NCBI GenBank assembly: GCA_038496675.1
Contig: CM076651.1
Coordinates: forward strand, 18,357,783-18,421,782
Length of the DNA: 64,000 nucleotides
DNA from: Rachycentron canadum
Lineage: Eukaryota > Chordata > Actinopteri > Carangiformes > Rachycentridae
Direction: 5' to 3'
Below, one piece after another: positions 12,801-26,341 of the stretch (within the stretch, counting starts at the first letter, position 1; each line of letters opens with the position of its first letter). The position numbers and the translations under genes are program-made. The notes below the pieces were generated by a model. The model worked only from the letters and a program-made list of their open reading frames with translations. It had not been told where the DNA came from and did no database searches.

Positions 12801-14047
12801 TATGTAAACACAGCTGACGGCCCACTCCAGCAGAAGCAGCTTCGCTCCGGTCACATGTGCTGCTGCTTTGAATCGTGAATAACTGAAAGCTGAGCTGTGA
12901 CACAACACGACACAGCATGTTCAGCATCTCAGAGGAGTCCATGACACCCAGAGACACTGTCTTATCGCACTTCACAGATCACCTCAAGACCTCCTTCTGT
13001 CATGTTTCAGTTTTTCAGTTTCTCATCCTTACCTTCTCATTTCACATCCCCACTTCCTGCCCTCATGTGTCTCCTGCCTCTGTGATCGTCTGCCCCTGAT
13101 TTTTTTGTCAAACTATCCCGAATCTCCTGGAGTGTTTAGTCTGTGACAGTTTGTCTTTGTTCTGCAGCATAGTTACATTTTTTGCGTGACTTCTTTGCTT
13201 GTTTTCTGACCTTGCCTTAGTCGAGCCATTTTGGATTTGTCTGTCTGTTCCTGATTGTCTCCCTGTGTAGAGAATCATTTCTCTTAGTAGAGACCTTGAG
13301 TTTTTTTTAACCCTGTTTTAATAATTGAGTCGACATTCCTTACATCTTGTTGACAAAATAGTTAAAAATTGGAATCAAGTTAAATTTTGACATGTCTTTA
13401 AAAGTGAAACTGTGCAACTTTTTTTTTCATCTTTTTCAATAATTCACAATTATTGGAACACCGTACCCCCTGAATGACTAAACAGTCAGAACTTAAAAAT
13501 TTCAATACACATGTGAAACAATAGCTGCAAAGATGTCATCTTTTTCTGCTGTTACTATTATGACTTTTTTCTTATTTGCTGAATCTATTGTGTCAATAAG
13601 TGATGACACTATTTCCTCCAATGTAACTTTTTCTAAGTATGTATACACAACCACATTGGTACAAAACAACATCTTCTCGTGTACTAATACATGCAAACAA
13701 TGATGTACGCACAAATACACACTATATACGCAAAAAATGCACCTGTTTATATAATTACAGATGACACAATACAACCCACACATGGTATTACATACACACA
13801 CACAAACTTGGCCAGACAACAAAACACTTGCAGTTTGGAAAGGGTTCAAAGTATTTGTCATGGAGTGGCCTTTCATCATGGGACCAAAAAAAAATGTGCA
13901 TGATTTCACACACACCACATATACACACACACACACACACAAAACACACATAACAGACACAAGCAAAATTCCCCCTTTCAGACCCTGTAAATTCTATTTT
14001 CTGCTAGAACTATACCTGATATTTCAATCAGAGATGACAATACAGCT

Positions 14048-14079
<32 letters not shown>

Positions 14080-17000
14080 TTTTAACAATTGTCTCTCACC
14101 TTTGTTTTGTCTCGTGAGACCCATTTAGACTCGATGGAGCCCAGAGTGAGGCTTGGTAGCATGTGGTTCAGGACCTTTGCCAGAAAAACCTAATGGCAAA
14201 CGGCAAAAAAATTAATTAAAAAAAAAAAAAAAAAAAAAAAAATCTAAATCAGTTTCTTTTTCATGCTGTCTGGTTAAAGAGATACAGTTATGACATTTCA
14301 AGAGTATATAATTTACTGGTTTGTATGCAGTGTTTCTACTGGATGTTTATGTTACATCATCACTTCTCATTAAAACATGCTAATAATAAAATAACCAGCC
14401 TCTTCTCCTCTCATGGAGCTTTTGACAGCTGTTTTGTCAGTGTTTGGCCTTGAAAATTGGACACACTTGCATCTTTGACTCAGTAAGAGATGGCTAATGC
14501 TGCTCAAGTGGTACCTACGCTGATTCTTGTCCTTGAAACACACAAAATAAAAGAGGCTATTATTATACTCATCACTCACAGGGGACCTGAGTAGAGTAAG
14601 ATGACTGACTTCAGGCAATTAGGATGGAGAGAGGAGAGAAAAAGAACGGAAAGTGCAGAGTGCAATAGTTATTTTGTGGTACCTTGAATGGCGTGGCCGA
14701 GTCAGGGTTCATCTGGACCATCGGCGCTATCAGAACCACTCCAGCAAAATCACTGGACCTCTCGCATGCTGTGAGGATGGAGATAGCACCGCCCTGATGG
14801 AGAAAAAAAAACAGAAGATATATTGTTTTCATGAATAAAAAACTAAAGTTTTCAAATGAGAATTAATTTGACCTATAAATATTTTCAGAGAAATTAATGA
14901 TGTCATGGTCAGGTGTCATGTTGCAAGTAAAGGTGACTGATTTTCAGGAAGCTTGAGGTGGGTGTTGACCCACCAGGTATGTAAAAATGAAAAAATATAG
15001 ACAGAAATAGACAAAATACATGGTTCTGACAGTAACAACTGACTCGATTTCGCCAAGGAGGCACTCGTGTTTGCTTCTCTGTTGGTTTATTTGTTTGTTT
15101 CTTTGTCAGTAGGATTCTGTGAATACTACAAGGTGGAGGAATTGGGGCACAGATCAGAGACAAACCCATTGAAATTTGGAGCAGATCTGGATAATCTAGT
15201 AAGAATTTTTATTTTTCTCTGAAGTCTGCTTTTTCTATTTGTACAATACAAATATACAAATAATTCACTTCTAAGTTAAAAGTTGAAGACAGCCTTATCA
15301 TTGTTGACAAAACAACATGCATGATCTTTTTTAATGGTAGCTTTACTTTATGCAAGATAAGAATTTAGCTGAGAGCTGCGTGAAAACAAAGGTGGAATTT
15401 GTTTGACTATGTATTCCAGTGACCCAGACTGAGAGAGAATAAATAATAAAAGGATTTAAAGTAAACATTTAAATATGAAATTGCAAATTAAAACAGCTAA
15501 AAGAGTAACAAAAATTATTTATTAATTGAAGGGAAGGTGATACGTAAGACAAGACAGGGAGGGTTTTTACTCCTCTAATGGGAGGGGGGGGGGGCTTAGC
15601 AAAGTAGGTGAGAGGTTCTGATGCAAGGAGCAGTGGGAAAACTACTCAGAGGTCAAGAAGAACATAAAACAATCCATCTTTTGTTTAGACTGGCATGAGT
15701 TTCCACCCTTCTCTTTTGTTGCTGCTGCTCTACACAGACTGGGAGAAAAATGTGAAAGTTAACACACAGCCTTTGGGGCACAATGTGCATTGAGTAGCTG
15801 TAGCAAACCACAGCACAAGGTCACACCTTGGCTCCCATGGTGACATTTGGGATTGTGATTTAAATCCTGTGATGTAGGGCCATGATAATTAGCAGCTCTG
15901 AGGTGGCCAGGACCTAAATCAATTTGCTATGGTTAACTTTGGCATGGTTTCCCTTCTCGCACACAACAAGTCTAAATAAGTGTCTGTGCAGGTGCACACA
16001 AAGACACATGCACAGTGATTCTGCATGGGTAAATCTATCCCCCTCTCTTTCCTTTTCTGGAAACTAATTGGCTTCAACTTTGTTTATGTGAGCTTTCTTT
16101 GTCACTTGAGTGAATATTCATCAGGCTGGGGCCAATGACAGGCTTGCTTCATGAAAAGAGGCACTAAGTAGCGAAAGACAAAACATTTCCCATCAGAAAA
16201 TCTCACTTTCTAGAGACACAAAAAACACATTGACACACTGCAGCTCGCATGCATATGCCCACGCAAACACACACAGTCAGAACAAGAGGCTTGCTAGATT
16301 GATTCCAACACATATTCAAAGACAAGCTTACACTGAAATATCCACGTGTTAACACCAAGACACTTGCGCTCACACAAATGCTGCTCAATTTTCCTTTGGG
16401 CTATGTGAGCTGCCCAAAAACTAGCTGAACAACATACTTGATTCCTGATCAAATTTAACAGGATGACTGGTTGTAATTTGATGCAAAAGCCCAAACTATA
16501 TCATAGCTTGACATGCGCGCACGCATGCATGCACACATTTTGTCAAATGATAGAGAGAGATAAGAGTGAATAGGGAAGAGAAGAGAGGATCTAAAAGACA
16601 GAAGGAGGATTGGGACAGAGAAGCTCTTTAAGAAGCTGATTAGAGGCCTTCCTATACTTTCTCTCACTGAACTTGAATTGAGAGGATGAATACTGGTATT
16701 GTGTGCTTGGTGGACTTGCCATAAACTGCCTGAGGAACTAACATCCTTACATTATTTAGACTATATAGCTATTGTGCTATATAGATTGCAATGTACATAG
16801 TAACTACATGAAAATTATATGAACTATGCTGCTGTTCAATGGACATTATTTAGACAAATGCATGTGCAATTATGTCCAAGAAAAGTTGAATCCAAACCAC
16901 AGGACTGGTTTTAGTTCACAATGTGTCACTGATTATCTAAAAGGCATCATCAGTTTCCCCATAATCATCTTCTTAAAGGGCTCCTCTGTCCTAATCCTTC

Positions 17001-20000
17001 TGGTAAGCAGCAGTTACATTCAACTAAAACTCCAGTTCAGTAATTCATAAAAAGATCCATCAATTCAACAAAAGAAGGAAAAGGATATAGGATAAAGGAC
17101 TATAAAAAAAATAGCATGGTATGTAATAAAGTGAAGTGTGCTTCAGAGTAGATTGAATGAGTATTTGAGAGAGATGCAGGGATAAAAAGCTGAACAAACA
17201 AAGGTGGATAACCATTACATAAAACTCTGGCAATGAGGAAATAGGACAAATGAGCCTGGGCCAGAATCAGTGATGAAGAACGAGAGAAATGAGGAAGAGT
17301 GGGAAGGAGCCAGAGCTGGAGGCATTTGTCAGCATTCTCATGGGCAGATACAACAATGACGGGCTGCTCCACTTCACCAGTAACAGCTTAATGAAAAAGG
17401 AGAAAAAGCTGTGAGATCGTCAGTGTGGTGTATCTGAGTCAGACTATTCTTTGAGAAATGATGAAGTAATTCTTCACATCACAAAGTGATGAGGAAAGAT
17501 GAATGAAGCCTCCAATTTTGTATGTGCAGCAAAGTTCAAAATTGTAGTCTCCATTCATCTTTCCATTTTGAACCCCTTAATTAGGGTTGGGTTTTGGTGG
17601 CGTCAGGCCAAGCAAGGTAATCCAGACATCCCTCTCCTCCTGGAGTTTCCCAAGACATTCCCAGACCAGTGTGGTCTGGGCCTGCCTCAAAGTCTCACAT
17701 GAGTTTGAAGTACCTGGAAATGTGTATGACTTCCTGCTTACAATGTGGACACTCACTTTGGTGACACAGGGACCAGGTGATCTGCAGCAGTGGCCCATGA
17801 ACCATATATTTCTGCCACACCACCCACAATATTCCCTGAAGGACCTGGTCATAGACTTTCTCCGAATTCACAAAATCACACACCCCATGACCCCTCAAGT
17901 AGCCTTAAATTAAGACTTGGTCCACAGTTTCACTGCCAGGATTTGGCAATTGGCTGAAGCCTCCTGTCCAGCAACCTGGCATAAGCCAAGCAGTGTCATG
18001 CCCTAATCGTTCAATCGTTCAGCATTTTGGGAGCCACCACTCCAGTCTGCCAGTCCATAGGCACTGTTGTCCAACCATGCAATATTGAAGCAGTGTGTCA
18101 GCCAGAAAAGCCCCATAATATCCTGAGCCTACAGCATCTCAGGTTGGATCTCATCCACTCCCAATGCCTTGCCCCCTAGTAGGTTCTTCAGAGACCTATG
18201 CCAGAGATATGAGTGAGACTCCCTCGAGTCTTTAGACTCTGCGTCTTCCTCAGAGCACATGCTGGTCTGATTTAGGAGTTCCTCAAAGTCTTCCTTCCAG
18301 TGCCCGATCATATCCTCAGTCCAAGTCAGCAGATCCCTTCCCCTGCTGAAGTCAGCCTGGACTAACCCCTGCTTCCCCTTTTTAAAATGCCAAACAGTTT
18401 GCAAGAATTTCCCTGAGGCCAACCGAAAGTCCTTGAAGTAACCCTCTCCATAGCCTAGAAAAATTATGGGTATTCACTCATTTCAAGTGGAAAAATGTTG
18501 AGGAAGAGATTTTCTGCAGCCATGCTGTAGCATATTAGCATTTTAATATAAGTATTTAATGCAAAGCATCAACATTAAATCATGCTCAAATTTTACAGGT
18601 ATCCACTGTGTATGAAAAATGATATTATGCACTCTATTGACTCTCCACCATTTTTGTGTAAACTAAACTATGCTCTATTTAGTGTTTTCAATAGTTTCAC
18701 AATGAAACAAATATGGCAGTGTTTATGGCTTGTGTACTACCTCCTGTTATCAATACAAAAATGCAATGAGCCATATTTTACAGACGAGAAAATTACAGTT
18801 GAGCAGCTCTACAGCCCAGTGATGACACAAAATGATAATGAATGATGTCTCAGTTTATCTTTGACCATACAGAATGAACCTTTGAGTGTCTGTTTCATAG
18901 GGAGTGAATTAAGGAAGAAAAGAGTGATTTCAGACAAAGCTTTAAAAACATCTTAACACGTTAGTGTGCTTCCATTTTCTTAATTAGCACTAAACACAGT
19001 TATGCTGTATAAGTATCACTGACACTGATGGGGATGCCATAAGTTATGTAGGTGTTTAAAGGTAGTAAACCAAAGTATTGAACAGGTCCAAATTTTAACC
19101 TCATGAAAAGATGCAGTCACGGCTTTACAAAAGACAAGATGCAAGATGCCCATGAATGTCTGGACAAAGTTTAGTGTCAATCTATCAAACTGATATTCAG
19201 ATATTTCGCTTGAGGTGACAGCTTGATCTGCCAGTGGTGCTGGTTGAAATGTCAGATTCTCTGAGTATCTTTAATGTCTGCACTAAATTTAAAGGCAAAC
19301 CGTTGTTGAGATATTTCAGTCTGGACCAAAGTGGTGGACTGACCAACAGACCAACACTGCTTTGTCTTAGAGACAAGCCTGATATAGCTAATAATAACAA
19401 GAGGCTGAAGACATCTATTTAAATCTGCACCTCCCAGTTATGACAGCATGAAGCAGACATGTCATTCTTGTTCCAGTTTTTTATCTGGGCTCTTTACGGG
19501 ATAGATATCAAATAAATAAATAAACAAATTAATGAATAAATAAAATTGAATAAAAACAACATTATCTATTTTTTACTTGCGCAAACCAGCTGCCAGAGGT
19601 GCAGATGATGCGTGAGCAGTGTGACATCTTTCTTAACTAAGCTACACTATGGCGAGCTGCATCACAGTCTCCTCAGGATATTATCATTGGAGCAGTGTCT
19701 CTGCACATACTGTAGAATCCACATGTGGTTTCCATTGTCTTTGTGATTTCTGCGCCACCCTGGGCCTGTTAAACAGACATATACAAATAGAGGAGCAGAG
19801 GAACAGGGTAATAGAAACAGGATGAGGACTCACAACACTGGGAAACTGGGAGTGAGGGCTGTAAAAACATGGCAACAAAACATTTGGTTTGGGTTGGGTT
19901 TCCCAAATGTTAGGTCCGATTCCCAAAAAAGGTAGCACACAAAAAGGAGATGTAAAGAAAGAAAAAGAAAGGAAAATAAAATAAAAATGAAAGAGAAGGA

Positions 20001-22804
20001 AAGGAGTCTAAAGCAAAACAAACGGAGGCTGGAAAAGAAAAAATTATTGTGGAGGAAACAGAAGACGGGAAATGAAAACAGATTATGGAAGGTGATGAAC
20101 TGTGACAGATGTAGGGAAAAGATGGGGAAAAATAGAGAAACAAGTGTAGAAAACAGACTATAAGAAGATGGGAAGAGAAGACGAAAAGGAAGGAGGCGCT
20201 ATTGTGACTTTGGAAAGCAATGTCCTAATATTTACAGTCTTATGTTTAAACAGTTGCCCAGCCGCCATCTGGGATCCCACAGTTTAATTTACAGAAAACT
20301 ATTTGCGTCTGTGCTTCTACAACCTTGGTTTGTTTTGAACGCAACCTGATTCTTTACATAAATATAGAGAAAGGCTCTATGGAAACTCATGAGCCATAAA
20401 AAGGTTTGCCAAAAACAGACTCATGGATTAAATGAAGTGTTGTTTAAAGGATCTAAAAGCCCAACTGACTTTGTTGAATGTGAACTCCATTGCGGTAGAG
20501 GACTTGAATGGAAAACGCACAGCCTAAAAGGTTTTTTGCAGACAATAATATAAATATTAGTCAAACAGTGTTGTTTGTCTGAACCCACAAAAATTAAAAA
20601 GACTTTTTCTTCCTAAACAATGTGATAAATCCATTAACTCCAATGGTTTTCTCACTGTCTAATGAGCCATCAATACTGCAGATACGAATGAGAACAAAGT
20701 CACCCATTAAATCTAATGGCTTTCTCACTTTATGTGCCATCAGGTCTGTACGTCATTAATAAAAAGGGCTTCCCCTACAATAATTTGTCAAATCTGCAGT
20801 CGTAAATGTAAAGTCAGTCCCTCGGGGATCTCGTATCATTAGAAGACATTTAGTTCTGGCAACTCTGTCAAAACCAGTTTAACAAATGTCCCAGTACGGC
20901 ACATAAAGCCTTCTTATTTGACCAATTATTATACCAGTGGTTTATATTTAATTATGTGTTTGCAGAGTTGATTGGTGATTGGTACACATTGATAATATTT
21001 CTTTCAGCTTTCACATTTTAACATTTTAAAAATGATTGCGTGATAAGATGTTAAGAAAATAATTTAGTTCTTCTCCACAAGTCTTTTCTAAAGAGGTAAA
21101 CAGCCCATTTTAAGGGCTCTTCGTGGTGAACAAAAAAGCCAGCTATATGGACAAAGCTAGTCCCACACTGAAGGAGGACATACCCCATCAAACCCAAAAA
21201 ATGTTGTTATGAATAGGTTATCATTCAGCTATAAAGCATCAATAACAATGATTTACTGCAAACCTTTCCTCAACAAGCACAAATACAGATTTATATTTCC
21301 AAACAACGTAGATCTCATTTTTGCATATGGCTCATCAGATCTACTCAAAATTTTGTTTTCTGCTGGATCCAATATGCCCACTGAATGACTGCGTGCTGCA
21401 AGATAATGAGGCTGCTCGCTTCTCGTAGCAAAACATTTCTGTAATGAATTTTGCATTTCTCCTCTGTGTTCCTGTCTTCTAGCTGGAAGTCAAAAGACCA
21501 AAACCATGTGTTTGTTCAGCATGAAATTTTCCCCACACAGTTGGGTGTTGTGTAAAAAAAAAAAAAAAAAAAAAAAAGAAGAAGCAAAAAATTATTGTTT
21601 CATTTTTATGACAATGATTGTCAGCTTCTCTTTTATGTGACACTGCACTGACTGCGTGAAAACATCAACGCACTTTGTCCGAGCAGCTTGATCATCCGGT
21701 AAAAAAGTTCATAGGGTGAATGGTTCAATCCACAGAGTAACCATTTATTATATAACTCAATCACTACTGTTTGTGTTCTGTTAGCTGTACCAAGAGTTAG
21801 TGGGTCAGTGAGCAACACAGTGAGAGGCTGTTATGTTGAATGCAGCTCTGTTGAAAAAGTGAATACACTGATCAGTTATAAATAGTTCCCTCGCCGGCCA
21901 AAATGCTTTTTGTGTTCAAGTGTTATGTAAAATCTTTAAATAACAACCCCAGTGCGACCGTGTTTCTTAAGACTCTTCACAGACTATTTGATGCTGTCTC
22001 CATTGACTTCGCAAAATACTTCACAAAATACACTAGGCTGTGAGTTAAATATATTCTGTTTTCTGATTTTGGGTCCCTGCATTCTCCTCTGGTTATAACA
22101 GATTAATGATTTATTCATTAATCTGTCCCCAGTAGCAGCCTTACATTATTCTCATGGAAGAAAACTTTTCAACAAAGAAACACTTACTGCTATATTTATC
22201 ATATTTTGATACGGGAAAATGAACCAACACAGTGACTACGACAGAAGGTCAGTAGGACGTGACGTTACATAGAACATTACGCAAATTCCTGGAGAACAGT
22301 CTCTTCTTCTCCATCAACAAATACAGACACATTGACCTTGAACAGATCATTGAACCTGTAACTGCAGACTGAGCTGAATCTGTGTCACTGTGTAAAAGGT
22401 GAGCATGATTTTCATGGGAAGAGCAAACTTAGCAAACTTTCCCTGAACTGCGAGAGTTTGTCCATCACACGGAGATAATACAGTAAATCTGGTGCCAGCC
22501 AAGCCGAACCATTTAAAATGTCACTAAAAGCAGGAAAAACAGATGTTGAAAGTGTTTTAATGTATTAGAAATACCCTTCCTGCTGGATAGTGGCAGTAAT
22601 ATTGGAATAGCCAAATTCAACTGATGCAGTTCTGAGGCGACAACTGTGCACTCTGGAATATATAACCACTTGGTACTGAAAGAAGAGCATGTGCCATTTC
22701 TTTCATCTGAATGTCACATTGTCACTGAAAACCTCTTAACACTGATCCCTGTTTTCTATGTCTCCTGTGCTTGAGCAGGGCTTGCTCTTCAATTTCATGC
22801 AGCC

Positions 22805-22884
<80 letters not shown>

Positions 22885-25841
22885 CAAGTGCATTGTACCA
22901 GGAGCTGCGATTCCACTGAAAGCATATTATGTAATTTCACACCAAACAAAACAGGCAAACAAACCTGGACAAGAAAAATAGCTTCACCAACATAACCATA
23001 ATAATGTGGTTAAAATAAAACAAAACCCAGTGACAACAAAACACTGTATGGTCCATCCCAGCTGCTAAAACTGCCCATGGAAAGTATCCTACCATGGAGT
23101 GACCCACGATGAAGATGGGTAGGTCAGGGTGGCGGGACTTCATCTGGTCAATGTGCTGCAGCGAGTCTCGGATGTAAACCTGGAAGTCCTTGATATTCAT
23201 CCTATCTCCTTCACTCTGACCATGGCCAACTGTGGAGGAGAAGAGGAAAGAATATGAGGTGTGATATTTTAAATACCTTTTTAATTCAACCAAATTATGA
23301 AAAGAAAACCAAATTTTCATGGCTGGAGAGGCTGATGTTTGGCGAGGTTTTCCTTTCCTTTCTCTCCCAGTGGCGATGCCTTCCCGATATTTCACCAATT
23401 TATTCATCCCTCTCTTTAAAACTTAAAGAGAGGTGATTGAAAAGCAAGAAGGAATGGAGATAGAGACATGGGGCAGTTGCAACATCAATTACAACAATAC
23501 TGAACTAGATATGTGTTTGCATTCGTCATGTAATTTACAGCCGAGCTGTGGAGGCAGCAGGATACTGCCTCTGCAAGCTCACTTGCCTTTCAGTCGTTGG
23601 ACCTGGGATCGAGTGGTTAGCAAAAGTGTGCTAGACAGGCTGTCCTTGACTCAGCATCTGTGATCAGTTATGATATTTCATGTATCACATGCACAGACGT
23701 GTGGAAACTAAACTTGCTCTCACGAAGCATGAAGCACGAAGAGGCAGCAAGTAAACAAGCAAATTACACAAATTTAACAGATTTTTCATCTGTGTGGAAG
23801 ATCTGCAGTTAGTTAAGAGAAGTTGGAGATAGACTATCGTTACAGGAGGAGAGCAGCTCCTCTCAGGAGTAGCTCAGTACATAGATTGTGCGCAAGGCAG
23901 GAGAGAAAGACAAAGACAGAGAGAGCAGTGATGCTGGAGACCGGAGCAGAGAGTTAGTTGGTAGGTTAAAAGTTAGCAGTGTAGCTGTAATGTGTGTGCA
24001 CTTAAAGCTGTTTGTCAATAAATAAAAGCTACGATTCCATGAGACCGAAGTTCCCTCCTCTCCCCTGTGTTTCACCTACTGTCCAGATGATGAGCTAGGA
24101 AAGGTAGGAAACAACACTGAGGCAGGAAAGGAGTCTACGTTATCACTGGAATGTGTCGATGTCAGTTATTGGGCTCCACTTGTGGATCAGGATGGGATGA
24201 AGAAGAGGAAGGGGGAAAGGAGAACATGATGAGAGGAAGAAGAAGGAGAGCGAGAAAGTGAAAAGAGGACAAGTTGAGTGGAGAGAAAGATGAATAAACA
24301 GCAAACAACACATGCACACACACACACACATACACACACACATACACACACACATACACACACACACACACACACACGTTGTGTCTTTCAGCAGCAGTGG
24401 CCAAGACGTGAGGCTGGTTGCCACGACGACCACTGAACCGACATTTACACACGTGAGGTGTGTGTGTATTTATAAATAAACGCTGCTTTGCATGTGGTAG
24501 CATGTCTTCGCTCCATGTGTGCTTCTGCTCATCAATAGTGAAGCGATCATCACAGTGTGGAAATCAATACCCAATCACGGCAGCAGTGAGTGATGGAGAG
24601 CGGCAAACCTCACTGCTCACTACATCCCTCCAACGTCAGATCAATGACACCACACTCCACTGACTCCACAGCTTTTGTTATAACACTCAACGAAACACAC
24701 ACATACATAAACAGTCACACAAATCTTCACACATGAGCACACTTTGTCACTCAGGCAACTGACACACACACAAAAAAACATGACATCATCACTGCAGAGC
24801 ACAAGATGGTGAAAACTCACTCCGTCTTTAATTATTGCACATGCAACACCAGGATATATCAAACTTGTCTATAGGATAGTTTGGGCACTTAAACTCAAGA
24901 ATGGTTATATATGGAACTGATGACAACACAGGGCCTGCACTCATTATTTCTGATGCAGGAAAACAAATGCATGACAAAAAAGTACAACACATTCAGCACA
25001 ACGGTGATCACCATAACCAAGAACCATAACAGTGTGACCAAAGGCTGTCCACACGTCAGAAAGGTGGAATTCTGGGGAATTTTCTAGAGATGTTTGGGAG
25101 CAACTGATGACTTATGTAACTAATGTTTATTAATCTATATAATTGAAAAATATGGTTTATATTGAAAAATACATTTAAAATGTGCTTATAGACGCACACA
25201 ACCACATTACGTTGCACTGCAATCACTACACTGTTTAAATTTATATTTATTGAATATCTGCATACTGCTTATATATATAAAATTAAAAGGTAAATTATTG
25301 TTTTCTAAAATAAGTAACAAATTTTCACATTTGAGAAGTTGAAACCCAAAGATAGAAAATATTTTTTCTGGATAAATGACTTGTTTTAATGTGTTGATTC
25401 ATTTACTGTAGATTGTCTAATTGACTAAGTGTTGTTGCATATTGTCCCAGCACTGAAACTAAACATAAGTTGCAGCAAATTATCATAATAAAATGGATGT
25501 AATGTGCTGATGCATGGTGTGTCTGAAACAAAGTCAAACCAACATGACCTTTTTCCTGATAATGAGCTCTTGGGGAAGCTGTGACCCAGCCAGTGCTGTG
25601 GAAAACATAATCTTTGCGTTGACTGATAAATTCAGAGACTTTGCAAGCACTGATCTAATTAAATGTCGAAATTTCATTATTTTTCTATAATGCAATGAGA
25701 AGACAAACATAATTAGCGCTACACAGAGCCGCATTAGGCTGGTGCTGCCGACTACTCTGTTATTTGTGCTTCTCACAACCAATCCACTGTGAATATTTCA
25801 GCATTTCCTGATAATATTGTCAGTCAGTCAGTTGGTGGAGG

Positions 25842-25900
<59 letters not shown>

Positions 25901-26287
25901 NNNNNNNNNNNNNNNNNNNNNNNNNNNNNNNNNNNNNNNNNNNNNNNNNNNNNNNNNNNNNNNNNNNNNNNNNNNNNNNNNNNNNNNNNNNNNNNNNNNN
26001 NNNNNNNNNNNNNNNNNNNNNNNNNNNNNNNNNNNNNNNNNNNNNNNNNNNNNNNNNNNNNNNNNNNNNNNNNNNNNNNNNNNNNNNNNNNNNNNNNNNN
26101 NNNNNNNNNNNNNNNNNNNNNNNNNNNNNNNNNNNNNNNNNNNNNNNNNNNNNNNNNNNNNNNNNNNNNNNNNNNNNNNNNNNNNNNNNNNNNNNNNNNN
26201 NNNNNNNNNNNNNNNNNNNNNNNNNNNNNNNNNNNNNNNNNNNNNNNNNNNNNNNNNNNNNNNNNNNNNNNNNNNNNNNNNNNNNNN

Positions 26288-26341
<54 letters not shown>

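Larger units (their letters stand above)
14794..23092. other. mgll intron 3
   Basis: 8.3 kb. Holds the decayed LINE (17578-18436), interspersed repeat copy A, a poly-A tract and a long TG run near its 5' end on the gene strand. Confidence 0.75.

Noticed and set aside
13502..13966. 154-aa minus-strand frame
   Set aside because: Low-complexity cysteine/valine-rich translation driven by CA repeats inside mgll intron 5; no domain or splice support.
19684..20143. Phe/Ser-rich minus-strand frames
   Set aside because: They arise from an A/G-rich tract on the plus strand; composition alone explains them.
22771..22995. ORF rich in CVCVCV on the plus strand
   Set aside because: Translation of a TG microsatellite; the same holds for frames near 24143-24503, 26575-26898, 30057-30284 and 51107-51372.
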